Assembly (NCBI RefSeq): GCF_035987325.1
Contig: NZ_CP108488.1
Span: forward strand, 5,208,001-5,272,000
DNA length: 64,000 nt
Direction: 5' to 3'
From: Streptomyces sp. NBC_01244
GTDB taxonomy: Bacteria; Actinomycetota; Actinomycetes; Streptomycetales; Streptomycetaceae
The notes under the pieces are model-generated. The model saw only the letters and a program-made list of their open reading frames with translations, ran no database searches and was not told the origin of the DNA. Position numbers and translations under genes: made by a program. Each line of letters opens with the position of its first letter. Position 1 is the stretch's first letter. Shown piece by piece: positions 56,758-64,000 of the stretch.

Positions 56758-58695
56758 ATGGCGTCACCCGCCGTCACCCAGACCGCTCGGCCGCTCGACG
56801 GGCTGCGCTTCACCACCTCGGGACCGCCCGCGCTCACCGGCCCGGTCGCCGAGCACCTGAGGGCGCTGGGGGCCGTCCCCGCGGATCCCGGGCCGGCCGA
56901 GGGGGGCGACACCGGCACGGCCCGCGTCACCTTGGCGGATGCCGCCTTCGGGGACGCCACGGGCCAGACCCCCGGGACCGGCTTCCCCGCCCGGGCGACC
57001 GCCACCATCGCCTGGCGATCGCCCACGCCGGCCACGCCGGCCACGCCGGCCACGCCGGCCACGCCGCTCACGCCTTCCGCATCGGCCACGCCGCTCACGC
57101 CTCCCGCATCGGCCACCCCCGCCGTCACCGACGAGGCCACCGCCCAAGCCGCGACCGGCATCATGGCGGTCCACGGCCGCCGCGACGGCCTGCCGCGGGG
57201 GCTCGCCGTCGACTACGCCACCGCCGCGACGGCCGTCCTCACCACGCAGGGACTGCTCGCCGCCCTGCTGGCCCGGGCCAGGGGGTGCGAGGGCGCCGCC
57301 GCGCAGCCGCACACGTACGTGGACCGGGCCGGGCTGCTGGTCGTGTCCCAGTACCTCGCCGCGAGCGGCGCCGACGAGGGCGAAGCCGCCGAACTGGCGC
57401 CCGGCGGGCCGCCCTTCACCGCGGCCGACGGCACGCTCTTCGAGCTGGAGACCCTGGATCCGGGTGCCTGGGCCGGGTTCTGGCGGGCCCTGGAGGCCCC
57501 CTCGGACGCGGTACGGGCAGGCTGGCGGCCCTTCCAGTTCCGGTACGCCACCGCGTGCGCCCCCTTCCCCGAGGCGCTGCACGCCACCACCCGGGCCCAC
57601 GGCTGGCAGCGCATCCGCGACGCCGCTGCCGCCTCGGGGGCCGAGGTCTGCCGACTGCGGAGCCTGGCCGAGCGGGCCGCCGAACAGGACGGAGCCGCCC
57701 CCTGGACCCTGGCCCCGTACGGCCCCGGCGGACGTGCCCGCCCGAAAGCGCCGCCCTCCGCCCCCGGCCCCCTTGCCGGCATGACCGTCCTGGAGGCGGG
57801 CCGCCGCGTCCAGGCGCCGCTCGCCGCCCATCTGCTGGGGCTGCTCGGCGCCGAGGTGATCCGGATCGAGCCGCCGGGCGGTGACCCGCTGCGCGGCATG
57901 CCGCCCGCCTGCTCGGGCATCTCGGCCCGCTGGCTGGCCCTGAACCGGGGCAAGCGTGCCGTGGAGATCGACATCAAGTCGCCCGGCGACCGGCTGCGGC
58001 TGGCCGGGCTGGCGGCCGGAGCCGACGTGTTCCTGCACAACTGGGCCCCGGGGAAGGCCGCAGAGCTGGGCCTGGACTCCGACGACCTCGCGCGGGCGAA
58101 CCCCGGGCTCGTGTACGCGTACACCGGCGGCTGGGGCACGGGCCGGATCGCCGACCCCCCGATGGGCACGGACTTCATGGTCCAGGCCCGCACCGGCGTC
58201 GGCGAGGCCGCCCGCCCCGAGGGCGAGGTGCCCGCGCCCTCCCTGATGACCCTGCTCGACGTGCTGGGCGGGCTGCTCGGCACCGAGGCCGTCCTCGCGG
58301 GGCTGCTGCTGCGCGAGCGCACCGGATGCGGGGTCCGCGTGGACTCCTCGCTGCTCGGCGCCGCCGACCTGCTCACCGCCCCGGCCCTGCGCCGGGTCCG
58401 GCGCGGGGAACGCGGCCGCAGGCCCGCGGGTTTCCGTACGCCCCTGCGCACCGCGGACGGCTGGATCGCCCCGCCCGACGCGGATGCCCGCGCGGCGGCC
58501 GTACTCGGTGGTCCGCAGGGGTTCGCGGAGCTGTCCACCGAGGACGCCCTACGAGCGCTGCGGGCCCGCGGCCTCGCCGCGACCGCGGTCACCACCGACC
58601 TTGCCGACCTGCACCACGACCCGCGCTTCGCCGGCTCGATCAGCCGCGACGCGCACGGTGCCCCCGCCGTTCCCGACCCCTGGAGCTTCGTATGA
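56758..58695 (+). CDS. Two-domain type III CoA-transferase (CaiB/BaiF)
   Basis: The 645-residue product has two CaiB-like halves. The C-terminal half (from about residue 335) is complete-looking: PLAGMTVLEAGRRVQAPLAA, LGAEVIRIEPPGGDPLRGMP, NRGKRAVEIDIKSP, and MGTDFMVQARTGVGEAARPE with the catalytic-type Asp. The N-terminal half (PLDGLRFTTSGPPALTGPVA, HLRALGAVPADPG) has diverged and contains a Thr-Pro-Ala repeat. AGGAGAGGC precedes the ATG. It transfers CoA between acids; the ATGA overlap ties it to the ligase downstream. Confidence 0.83.
   Translation: MASPAVTQTARPLDGLRFTTSGPPALTGPVAEHLRALGAVPADPGPAEGGDTGTARVTLADAAFGDATGQTPGTGFPARATATIAWRSPTPATPATPATPATPLTPSASATPLTPPASATPAVTDEATAQAATGIMAVHGRRDGLPRGLAVDYATAATAVLTTQGLLAALLARARGCEGAAAQPHTYVDRAGLLVVSQYLAASGADEGEAAELAPGGPPFTAADGTLFELETLDPGAWAGFWRALEAPSDAVRAGWRPFQFRYATACAPFPEALHATTRAHGWQRIRDAAAASGAEVCRLRSLAERAAEQDGAAPWTLAPYGPGGRARPKAPPSAPGPLAGMTVLEAGRRVQAPLAAHLLGLLGAEVIRIEPPGGDPLRGMPPACSGISARWLALNRGKRAVEIDIKSPGDRLRLAGLAAGADVFLHNWAPGKAAELGLDSDDLARANPGLVYAYTGGWGTGRIADPPMGTDFMVQARTGVGEAARPEGEVPAPSLMTLLDVLGGLLGTEAVLAGLLLRERTGCGVRVDSSLLGAADLLTAPALRRVRRGERGRRPAGFRTPLRTADGWIAPPDADARAAAVLGGPQGFAELSTEDALRALRARGLAATAVTTDLADLHHDPRFAGSISRDAHGAPAVPDPWSFV
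57024..57114 (+). repeat. 9-bp and 27-bp tandem repeats inside the CoA-transferase gene
   Basis: Four CACGCCGGC units and a variant run from 57024 to 57068. An overlapping 27-bp unit (57061-57087) is repeated at 57088-57114 with one change. Both unit lengths keep the frame and encode Ala-Thr-Pro-rich linker. Confidence 0.9.
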
Positions 58696-60437
58696 CCGTC
58701 GCACTGCACGATCTGCTGCCCGTGGGCCTGCGCCGCTCGTGGGCGGTCGACGGAACCTGCCCCGACCTCGACCTCTACAGCCTCTTCCGGGCCCGCCAGA
58801 TCGCCGACCTGCACCACACCGCGGTCATCGACGCCAAGGGCAAGCTCTGCTACACCGCGCTCGACCGCAAGGTCCGATGTCTGGCCACCGGCCTCGCGGA
58901 GCTCGGCGTACGACCCGGCGAGGTGGTCGGCGTCCAGCTCCCCAACGGCCGCAACGCGGTCATCGCGGACCTGGCCCTGGCCGCCCTCGGAGCGGTGGCC
59001 CTGCCCTTCCCCGTGGGCAGGGGCGGCCAGGAGGCCCGCTGCCTGCTGCGCCGGGCCGAGGCCGTGGCGGTGATCGCCGCCGTGGAGCACCGGGGCCTGC
59101 GGCACGCCGCCGAACTGCGGGACCTGGCCTCCGAACTGCCCGCGCTGCGCCATGTCATCGCGGTCGGAGGACCGGCGGGCACGGGCTCCAGCCCGTCACA
59201 GCCTGAAGGAACGATTCGGCTCGCGGATTTGCTGCGCTCGGATCCGGCCGCCTTCGTACCCGCCCGGCCCCACCCCGACAGCGCCGCCCGCATCCTGGTG
59301 TCCTCCGGCTCGGAGGCGGAGCCGAAGATGATCGCGTACTCCCACAACGCCCTCGCCGGCGGCCGCGGCAACTTCCTCGCGTCGCTCATGCCCGACGGGA
59401 CGCCGCCGCGCTGCCTGTTCCTCGTACCGCTCGCGTCCGCCTTCGGCTCCAGCGGCACCGCGGTCACCCTCGCCCGGCACGGCGGAACCCTGATCGTCCT
59501 CGACCACTTCACGCCCGAGGCGGCCCTCGCGGCGGTGCGCGAGCACCGGCCCACCCACATCCTCGGGGTTCCCACGATGATCCGCATGATGCTCGACCGC
59601 CTGGAGGCGGAGGAGGCCGGGGGCGACGCCGTCCCGCTTCCCGCCCCCACCGCCCTCATCCTCGGTGGCTCCCCGCTCGACGAGACCACGGCCGAGAGCG
59701 CGAGCCGCGCCTTCGGCTGCCCGGTCGTCAACCTCTACGGTTCGGCCGACGGGGTCAACTGCCACACCGGACTGGGCGCGGCCGTCCCGGAATCCGAGGG
59801 GACGGGCATCGCCGCGGGCCGCCCCGACCCCCGCGTCGCCGAGATCCGCATCACCGACACCGAAACGCACGAGCGGCTCCCCGACGGCGCGATCGGGGAG
59901 ATCATCGCGTGCGGCCCCATGACCCCCATGTGCTACGTCGCCTCCCCCGACCTGGACGCCCGGTACCGCACGCCCGAGGGCTGGGTCCGTACCGGCGACC
60001 TCGGCTTCATCGACGAGGACGGGGTCCTGCACGTCGTCGGCCGCCTCAAGGACATCGTCATCCGCGGCGGCGCCAACATCAGCCCCGCCGAGGTGGAACG
60101 GGAGCTCTCCTGCGATCCCCTCGTCCGTGACGTCGTCTGTGTCGGGATCCCCGACGAGGTGATGGGCGAGCGCCTCGCCGCCTGCGTCGTCCCCCGCGGC
60201 ACGCGGCTCCCCACCCTCGACTCCCTGGCCGGACACCTCACCCTCCGCGGCCTGGAGCGCCGCAAGCACCCCGAGCACCTGCTGCTGCTGGCGGAGCTCC
60301 CGCTCACCCCGGCAGGCAAACCCGACCGCGCGGCGCTGCGCGCACGGGCCCGCGGAGCCGCGGCGACCGCGGCGACCGCCGGGATCGCCGGGACCGCCGC
60401 TCTCGCCGTCGAGGCGCCCGCCGGGGTGGGCGCGTAA
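58692..60437 (+). CDS. Class I adenylate-forming acyl-CoA ligase
   Basis: The 581-residue product has the ANL fold. The ATP loop, usually SSGTTGxPKG, reads ILVSSGSEAEPKMIAYSHNA near residue 200. NLYGSADGVNCHTG near 348 replaces the usual YGxTE. VRTGDLGFIDEDGVLHVVGR near 435, LKDIVIRGGANISPAEVERE near 455, and the catalytic Lys in LTPAGKPDRAAL near 540 are standard. It should activate a carboxylic acid as AMP ester and then CoA thioester. Deviations in the core motifs suggest an unusual substrate. Follows the CoA-transferase by ATGA overlap. Confidence 0.87.
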   Translation: MTVALHDLLPVGLRRSWAVDGTCPDLDLYSLFRARQIADLHHTAVIDAKGKLCYTALDRKVRCLATGLAELGVRPGEVVGVQLPNGRNAVIADLALAALGAVALPFPVGRGGQEARCLLRRAEAVAVIAAVEHRGLRHAAELRDLASELPALRHVIAVGGPAGTGSSPSQPEGTIRLADLLRSDPAAFVPARPHPDSAARILVSSGSEAEPKMIAYSHNALAGGRGNFLASLMPDGTPPRCLFLVPLASAFGSSGTAVTLARHGGTLIVLDHFTPEAALAAVREHRPTHILGVPTMIRMMLDRLEAEEAGGDAVPLPAPTALILGGSPLDETTAESASRAFGCPVVNLYGSADGVNCHTGLGAAVPESEGTGIAAGRPDPRVAEIRITDTETHERLPDGAIGEIIACGPMTPMCYVASPDLDARYRTPEGWVRTGDLGFIDEDGVLHVVGRLKDIVIRGGANISPAEVERELSCDPLVRDVVCVGIPDEVMGERLAACVVPRGTRLPTLDSLAGHLTLRGLERRKHPEHLLLLAELPLTPAGKPDRAALRARARGAAATAATAGIAGTAALAVEAPAGVGA

Positions 60438-60459
60438 GCGGGGGCGGGCGCGCAGACGA

Positions 60460-60492
60460 GGGCGGGGCGGCCCCGAGTGGACCGCCCCGCCC
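60460..60492. terminator. Bidirectional terminator
   Basis: GGGCGGGGCGG (60460-60470) pairs perfectly with CCGCCCCGCCC (60482-60492) around an 11-base loop, between the convergent ligase and substrate-binding-protein genes. Confidence 0.82.
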
Positions 60493-60514
60493 CCGCACCG
60501 CCCTTGCCCCGTCC

Positions 60515-61345
60515 CTAGGCCGTTTTGGCCATCGCCTTCTTCAGCTGGGCCCCCGCATTGCGGTAGACGGGCAGCAAGTCCAGGTCGGTCCCCGGGTAGT
60601 TGACGATCTGTACCTGTCGTGCGCCGGAGTCGGGCAGGACCGTACCGGTCGACATGTGCGCGTTGTCCAGTACCAGCGCCGGCTTCTTCGCCGACAGTTC
60701 GGCCAGCTGCGCCGGGGTCACCGCCTCGGGACCGTAGGTGCCCACCGTGGTGGCGCCCGCCAGCTTCGCTGACCAGGCGGTGAACACCTGGCTGACGACC
60801 GCCGGGCTCTTCCCGCCGGGCCAGGCGGCCTGCACGTCCTTCGCGACCCGCCCGTACTCGGCGTCGAAGTCCGCCGTCCACTTCGCGGCGGCGGCCTGCG
60901 TGCCGAACAGCACGCCCAGCCGGGTGACTTCGGCCTTGACCTTGTCGGCGTCGTTGTCGAGGTTCACCTCCACCAGCTCGGCCTTCGACCCGGCGGCCTC
61001 CTTGATCTTCGCGGCGTACGGCTCGAACGGCGCGTACAGCACGAAGTCGGCCCCGGCGACGGCGGCGAGGTCGGAGGGCTTGGGGTCGTAGTCCGGCGCG
61101 TGGTGCACGGACTGAGGCACGATCACCTTGACGTCCTGAGCGCCCGCGGCCTTGGCGAAGGCGCCCTCCCAGGTGGTCGTCACGACGACGACCGGCTTGC
61201 CGCCCTTGGCGGTGTCACCGCCACGCCCACTGACGGCGGGGTCGGGGTCGCTGTCGCCGCAGCCGGTCACCAGGGCCAGTGCCAGGCCCAGTGCCGTACT
61301 CAGTGCGAGGAGGGAAGTGCTGCGGACGCGGGTTCGCGGCGCCAT
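60515..61345 (-). CDS. ABC metal-type substrate-binding lipoprotein (ZnuA-like, atypical)
   Basis: The 276-residue product has a lipoprotein signal (LLALSTALGLALALVTGCGD) with the lipobox Cys near residue 29. The mature part looks like cluster A-I metal binders: VVVVTTTWEGAFAKAAGAQD, VHHAPDYDPKPSDLAAVAGA with a His pair, VLYAPFEPYAAKIKEAAG. The usual central HxW and HDAF-type metal His motifs are not visible; the matching region reads VFTAWSAKLAGATTVGTYGP. So zinc or manganese binding is uncertain. Its start lies inside the permease gene (46-base overlap). Confidence 0.75.
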   Translation of the reverse strand: MAPRTRVRSTSLLALSTALGLALALVTGCGDSDPDPAVSGRGGDTAKGGKPVVVVTTTWEGAFAKAAGAQDVKVIVPQSVHHAPDYDPKPSDLAAVAGADFVLYAPFEPYAAKIKEAAGSKAELVEVNLDNDADKVKAEVTRLGVLFGTQAAAAKWTADFDAEYGRVAKDVQAAWPGGKSPAVVSQVFTAWSAKLAGATTVGTYGPEAVTPAQLAELSAKKPALVLDNAHMSTGTVLPDSGARQVQIVNYPGTDLDLLPVYRNAGAQLKKAMAKTA

Positions 61346-62175
61346 GAGCGGATTCTCCGTTCGGGTACGAGGTGTACCGCGAGGACGAGCGCCCCCGCGG
61401 TCAGGACGAGGACGGGCCCGGGGGGCCAGTCCAGCCGGAGGGCGATGAGGAAGCCGGTCAGGTTCACGAAGACGCCGATGGCCACCGCCCACCCGGTGAT
61501 CGATTTCAGTGAGGTGCCCAGCCGGCGCGCGGCCAGGGCGGGCAACAGGGTCAGTGCGTCGACCAGCAGGGCGCCGGTGAGCTTGATGGCCCCGGCGACC
61601 GCGACCGCGACGAGCACCAGCAGGACGGTGGTCAGCGCCCGCACCGGCACGCCCGAACACTGCGCCAGCTCGCGGTCGTACAGCAGCAGTGCCACCTCGC
61701 GCCGCCGCCACCAGAACAGGCCGGGCACGAGGACGGCCAGCACGCCGAGCACCACGAGATCGGCGCCGCCGACGGACAGGATCGAGCCCCACAGCAGCGC
61801 GAACGCACCCGAGGCGTTGACCCCGGAGACCGCGAGGAGCAGCAGCGCGGCGGCGATCGCCAGGCTCATCAGCAGCCCCATCGCCCCGGACAGCCCGTCC
61901 GGCGTCCGGGCCAGCGGGGCGACCCCGGCTCCGGCCAGGGCGCAGGCCACCAGCGCGCACAGCATGGGGTCCAGCCCGGTGAGCAGCCCGACGGCGATGC
62001 CCAGCAGCGCGACGTGCATCATCGCGAAGCGCACCGGCATGATGTCCAGCCCGACGATGACCACACCGATCACGGGCAGCCCGACGGCGGCCAGCAGCAG
62101 GGCGAAGCCCGCCCGCTGTACGGGGGCCAGTTGCAGCAGGGTGCCGAGGTCGGCGGCCGCGAGGGTGGCGCTCAC
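61300..62175 (-). CDS. ABC metal-type permease (ZnuB-like)
   Basis: The 291-residue product has eight or nine membrane helices. FALLLAAVGLPVIGVVIVGL, MPVRFAMMHVALLGIAVGLL and the later IKLTGALLVDALTLLPALAA are hallmarks of ABC-3 permeases that import zinc or manganese. GTG start at 62175 overlaps the ATPase stop by 4 bases. Order ATPase, permease, binding protein with overlaps shows a single transporter operon. Confidence 0.86.
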   Translation of the reverse strand: MSATLAAADLGTLLQLAPVQRAGFALLLAAVGLPVIGVVIVGLDIMPVRFAMMHVALLGIAVGLLTGLDPMLCALVACALAGAGVAPLARTPDGLSGAMGLLMSLAIAAALLLLAVSGVNASGAFALLWGSILSVGGADLVVLGVLAVLVPGLFWWRRREVALLLYDRELAQCSGVPVRALTTVLLVLVAVAVAGAIKLTGALLVDALTLLPALAARRLGTSLKSITGWAVAIGVFVNLTGFLIALRLDWPPGPVLVLTAGALVLAVHLVPERRIRSWRREPASAALPSSH

Positions 62176-62816
62176 CGGACCTCCCGCAGCCGGCCGGCGG
62201 CCATTTCCAGGACCCGGTCGCAGCGTTCCGCGAGCGCCCGGTCGTGCGTGACGACGACGAGCGTCACGGGCAGCGCGGCCAGGACGTCGGCGGCCTCGTC
62301 CTGGCCCGCGAAGTCCAGGGCGGCGGTCGGCTCGTCGGCGAGCAGGACGCCGGCCCCCGCGGCCACGCAACCGATCGCCCGGGCCAGGTACATCCGCTGC
62401 AACTGCCCGCCGGACAGGGTGTGCAGCGGCCGCCCGGTCAGCGGCCCCACCCCCAGCCGGTCGGCGGCCTCGGCGGCCGCGCGGGGGTCCCCGCTGCTGG
62501 CGAGGAGTTCGCCGCCCAGGAGCGGGAAGCGTCCGGCGGCGGGCTTCTGCGGGATCCACGCGCACGCCCGCCGCCGCCAGGCCGGGTCACCCGTCCGGCC
62601 GCCGACCAGGATCTTCCCGCTGACCTGCGGGTGCAGTCCGAGTACGGCGCGCAGCAGGGTGGTCTTGCCCGATCCGTTGGTGCCGGTCAGCGCGACGCGC
62701 TCGCCGGCGGCGATCTCCAGGTCGACGCCGGTCACGGCTTCGACCCGCCCGTGCCGGCAGCCCACCCCCTCCATCCGCACGTCCAGCCCGCCCATCCCAC
62801 GCCCCTCCGCTGTCAC
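62172..62816 (-). CDS. ABC metal-type ATP-binding protein
   Basis: The 214-residue product has Walker A GTNGSGKTTLLRA near residue 45, a Q-loop in CAWIPQKPAA, signature LHTLSGGQLQRMYLARAI near 132, Walker B VLLADEPTAALDF near 157 and the switch His in VVVTHDRALAE near 190. GTG at 62816; an ATG at 62795 is an alternative. No Zur-type operator with an AT-rich ATGATTTTCAT core is seen in the 271 bases upstream. Confidence 0.88.
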   Translation of the reverse strand: MTAEGRGMGGLDVRMEGVGCRHGRVEAVTGVDLEIAAGERVALTGTNGSGKTTLLRAVLGLHPQVSGKILVGGRTGDPAWRRRACAWIPQKPAAGRFPLLGGELLASSGDPRAAAEAADRLGVGPLTGRPLHTLSGGQLQRMYLARAIGCVAAGAGVLLADEPTAALDFAGQDEAADVLAALPVTLVVVTHDRALAERCDRVLEMAAGRLREVR

Positions 62817-62911
62817 CGGCCCGTCTCTGCGTGGAGTTGGTCGGCCGGCGGGGGCCCGCAGTTCCGGCGATCCGTGATCTGTCGCCGGCGGCCGGGCGCG
62901 GGGGCCGGACC

Positions 62912-62947
62912 GGTGGTGGGTTCGGTGGTGGGTTCGGTGCTGGGTTC
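62912..62947. repeat. 12-bp tandem repeat, three copies
   Basis: GGTGGTGGGTTC occurs twice and GGTGCTGGGTTC once in direct succession, in the divergent 271-base region between the ABC operon and the haloperoxidase-like gene. Possibly a regulatory array; no known motif. Confidence 0.75.
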
Positions 62948-63087
62948 GCGCCGTCCGGCCGGGCGGGACCGGCCATTCCGCGGCGGCGTTCCGATTTCTA
63001 CAAGCGTCCCGGTCCGCCCCGGGCCATGATCACGCCGCCACCTCCCGTGGTGATCAACAGGCTCGCGACCAAAGGGAGTCGACCGCC

Positions 63088-64000
63088 ATGTCCGAGACCG
63101 TCCGCACTCCTCGCCGCACCCCTCGCCGCGCTGCCGTCCGCGCTGCCGTCCGCAGTGCCGCCCTGCGCGGCGCCGCCCGCAGGGTCGGCGGCGGGCCCGT
63201 CCCGATGGCCCGCTCCGCCGCGATGATGCACGCGGCGATCTACGACGCGGAGTCCTCGTACCGGCTGAAGTGGCAGGGCAAGATCACCTCGGAGCCGTCC
63301 ATCAAGGCGGAGAACTACGTGGGCCGGGCCGAGGGCCCGGACGAGGAGGAGCGCGTCATCGGCCGTACGGCCTACAGCATCCTCCTCGGTCTCCACGGCA
63401 CCAAGCAGAGCCGCTACGCGGACCAGACGCAGTACCTCGACGCACGCTTCCGCGAGCGATTCGGCTCCGACAACCCCCCGGTCTACGTGGGGGACAACAA
63501 GCCGGGCGCCCGGCGGCCGACGAGCCACCCGGACCTGCCCGACGCCTCCCGCGACGAGGACAGCGACGCGATCAGCCCGTTCTACGGCCGGGTCAAGCCG
63601 TTCTCGCTGGCCTCCGGCTCGCAGTTCCGCCCCACCACCCTGACCCGGTACGGCTCGTACGAGGCCCATCGACCTGTGGCGCCCGTCTCGGCGGTCCGCG
63701 AGGGCGGCCTCGCCCCCCAGCGGAAGCCGCTGCTGAAGAGCCCGACGGGCGTCAACATCAGCCCCTGCTTTCTCGTGTACGTCTCCGGCCACGCCTCCTT
63801 CGGCGGCGCCTGGGCCGGGGTCATGAAGCGCTACTTCGGCAGCGACGACATCTCCTTCGATCTCACCACCGAGGAACCGCGGTCCCCGGTCAAGACCCGC
63901 CACTTCACCAGCTTCAGCGCGGCCGGCAAGGAGGACGCCGACAGCCGCATCCGGCTCGGCGTCCCCTACCCGTGGGACGCCACGGACGGCCCCGCCCTGG
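63088..64000 (+). CDS. Vanadium haloperoxidase/PAP2-like protein, partial, altered vanadate site
   Basis: 304 residues are seen before the window ends; no stop. An N-terminal basic stretch precedes PMARSAAMMHAAIYDAESSY near residue 39, as in bacterial vanadium-dependent haloperoxidase homologues. LVYVSGHASFGGAWAGVMKR (acid-base His235) and RHFTSFSAAGKEDADSRIRL (Arg287) are present. Six residues after this Arg the family has the vanadate-binding His in a GVH motif; here it reads GVPYPWD with Pro293. GGGAG lies 9 bases before the ATG. Activity is doubtful unless another His substitutes. Confidence 0.8.
   Translation, partial: MSETVRTPRRTPRRAAVRAAVRSAALRGAARRVGGGPVPMARSAAMMHAAIYDAESSYRLKWQGKITSEPSIKAENYVGRAEGPDEEERVIGRTAYSILLGLHGTKQSRYADQTQYLDARFRERFGSDNPPVYVGDNKPGARRPTSHPDLPDASRDEDSDAISPFYGRVKPFSLASGSQFRPTTLTRYGSYEAHRPVAPVSAVREGGLAPQRKPLLKSPTGVNISPCFLVYVSGHASFGGAWAGVMKRYFGSDDISFDLTTEEPRSPVKTRHFTSFSAAGKEDADSRIRLGVPYPWDATDGPAL

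Noticed and set aside
62817..63087. Zur operator before the metal ABC operon
   Set aside because: No AT-rich inverted repeat of the Zur type is present.
1..64000. CRISPR array
   Set aside because: No set of equal repeats with unique spacers; all tandem repeats are contiguous and short.
1..64000. tRNA, rRNA or riboswitch
   Set aside because: No cloverleaf with TTCGA loop or conserved riboswitch core was recognised by eye; a covariance-model search would be decisive.

Overview
The window is chromosomal DNA from a high-GC actinomycete, almost certainly a Streptomyces. The evidence is very high third-position GC, GTG/TTG starts, GTGA/ATGA stop-start overlaps, TANNNT -10 boxes placed 6-8 bases before start codons (leaderless genes), a perfect Streptomyces-type parS site and DnaA boxes of the TTGTCCACA type. 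The order fba-pyrE, tryptophan dioxygenase-kynureninase, purA, ybaB-recR and ask-asd is, from memory, the conserved core region some distance from oriC in Streptomyces. About 61 protein genes fill the window. I saw no rRNA, tRNA, CRISPR array, transposase or integrase.

Layout. 1-770: two small overlapping genes behind an operator-like inverted repeat, with codon use unlike the rest; possibly the edge of an acquired island. 0.8-9.5 kb: class I aminotransferase, a Gly/Ser/Cys-rich membrane peptide, DUF2617 protein, membrane spermidine-synthase-like protein, SRPBCC protein, aldose epimerase, pyrE, parS, fba, DUF3151. 9.8-12.9 kb: tryptophan dioxygenase, kynureninase and a probable kynurenine formamidase, enough to take tryptophan to anthranilate. 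13-19.4 kb: purA, a diacylglycerol-kinase-like protein, and a MarR/GbsR regulator facing an ABC exporter across a clear operator. 19.4-25.9 kb: a palindrome holding two inverted DnaA boxes, two tandem paralogous two-component systems, an acyltransferase and a secreted hydrolase. 26-35.3 kb: SnoaL-like protein, Ser/Thr kinase, marR-pfpI operon with twin operators, class III aminotransferase, GntR regulator and a large glycosyltransferase-like membrane protein. 35.3-43.6 kb: a 22-bp tandem repeat, a SLATT-domain protein divergent from ybaB-recR-DUF5063, aspartokinase followed by an aspartate-semialdehyde dehydrogenase homologue with altered active-site residues, then an ECF sigma factor with a membrane partner. 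43.6-52.7 kb: SURF1, S9 peptidase, cytosine deaminase, HD protein, DoxX protein, sulfite-oxidase-like enzyme, SHOCT protein, and a SigC-like ECF sigma factor beside a His/Met-rich membrane protein. 52.8-64 kb: MFS transporter with a GH88-like protein; acyl-CoA dehydrogenase divergent from a two-domain CoA-transferase and an acyl-CoA ligase; a metal-type ABC importer; and the start of a vanadium-haloperoxidase-like protein that lacks the expected vanadate-binding histidine.

Candidates for something undescribed are the CoA-transferase/ligase/dehydrogenase/GH88 locus, the inverted DnaA-box palindrome, the altered Asd next to aspartokinase, and the SigC-like sigma factor with its metal-binding-looking neighbour. 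All functional assignments come from motif recognition by eye; no database search was run.
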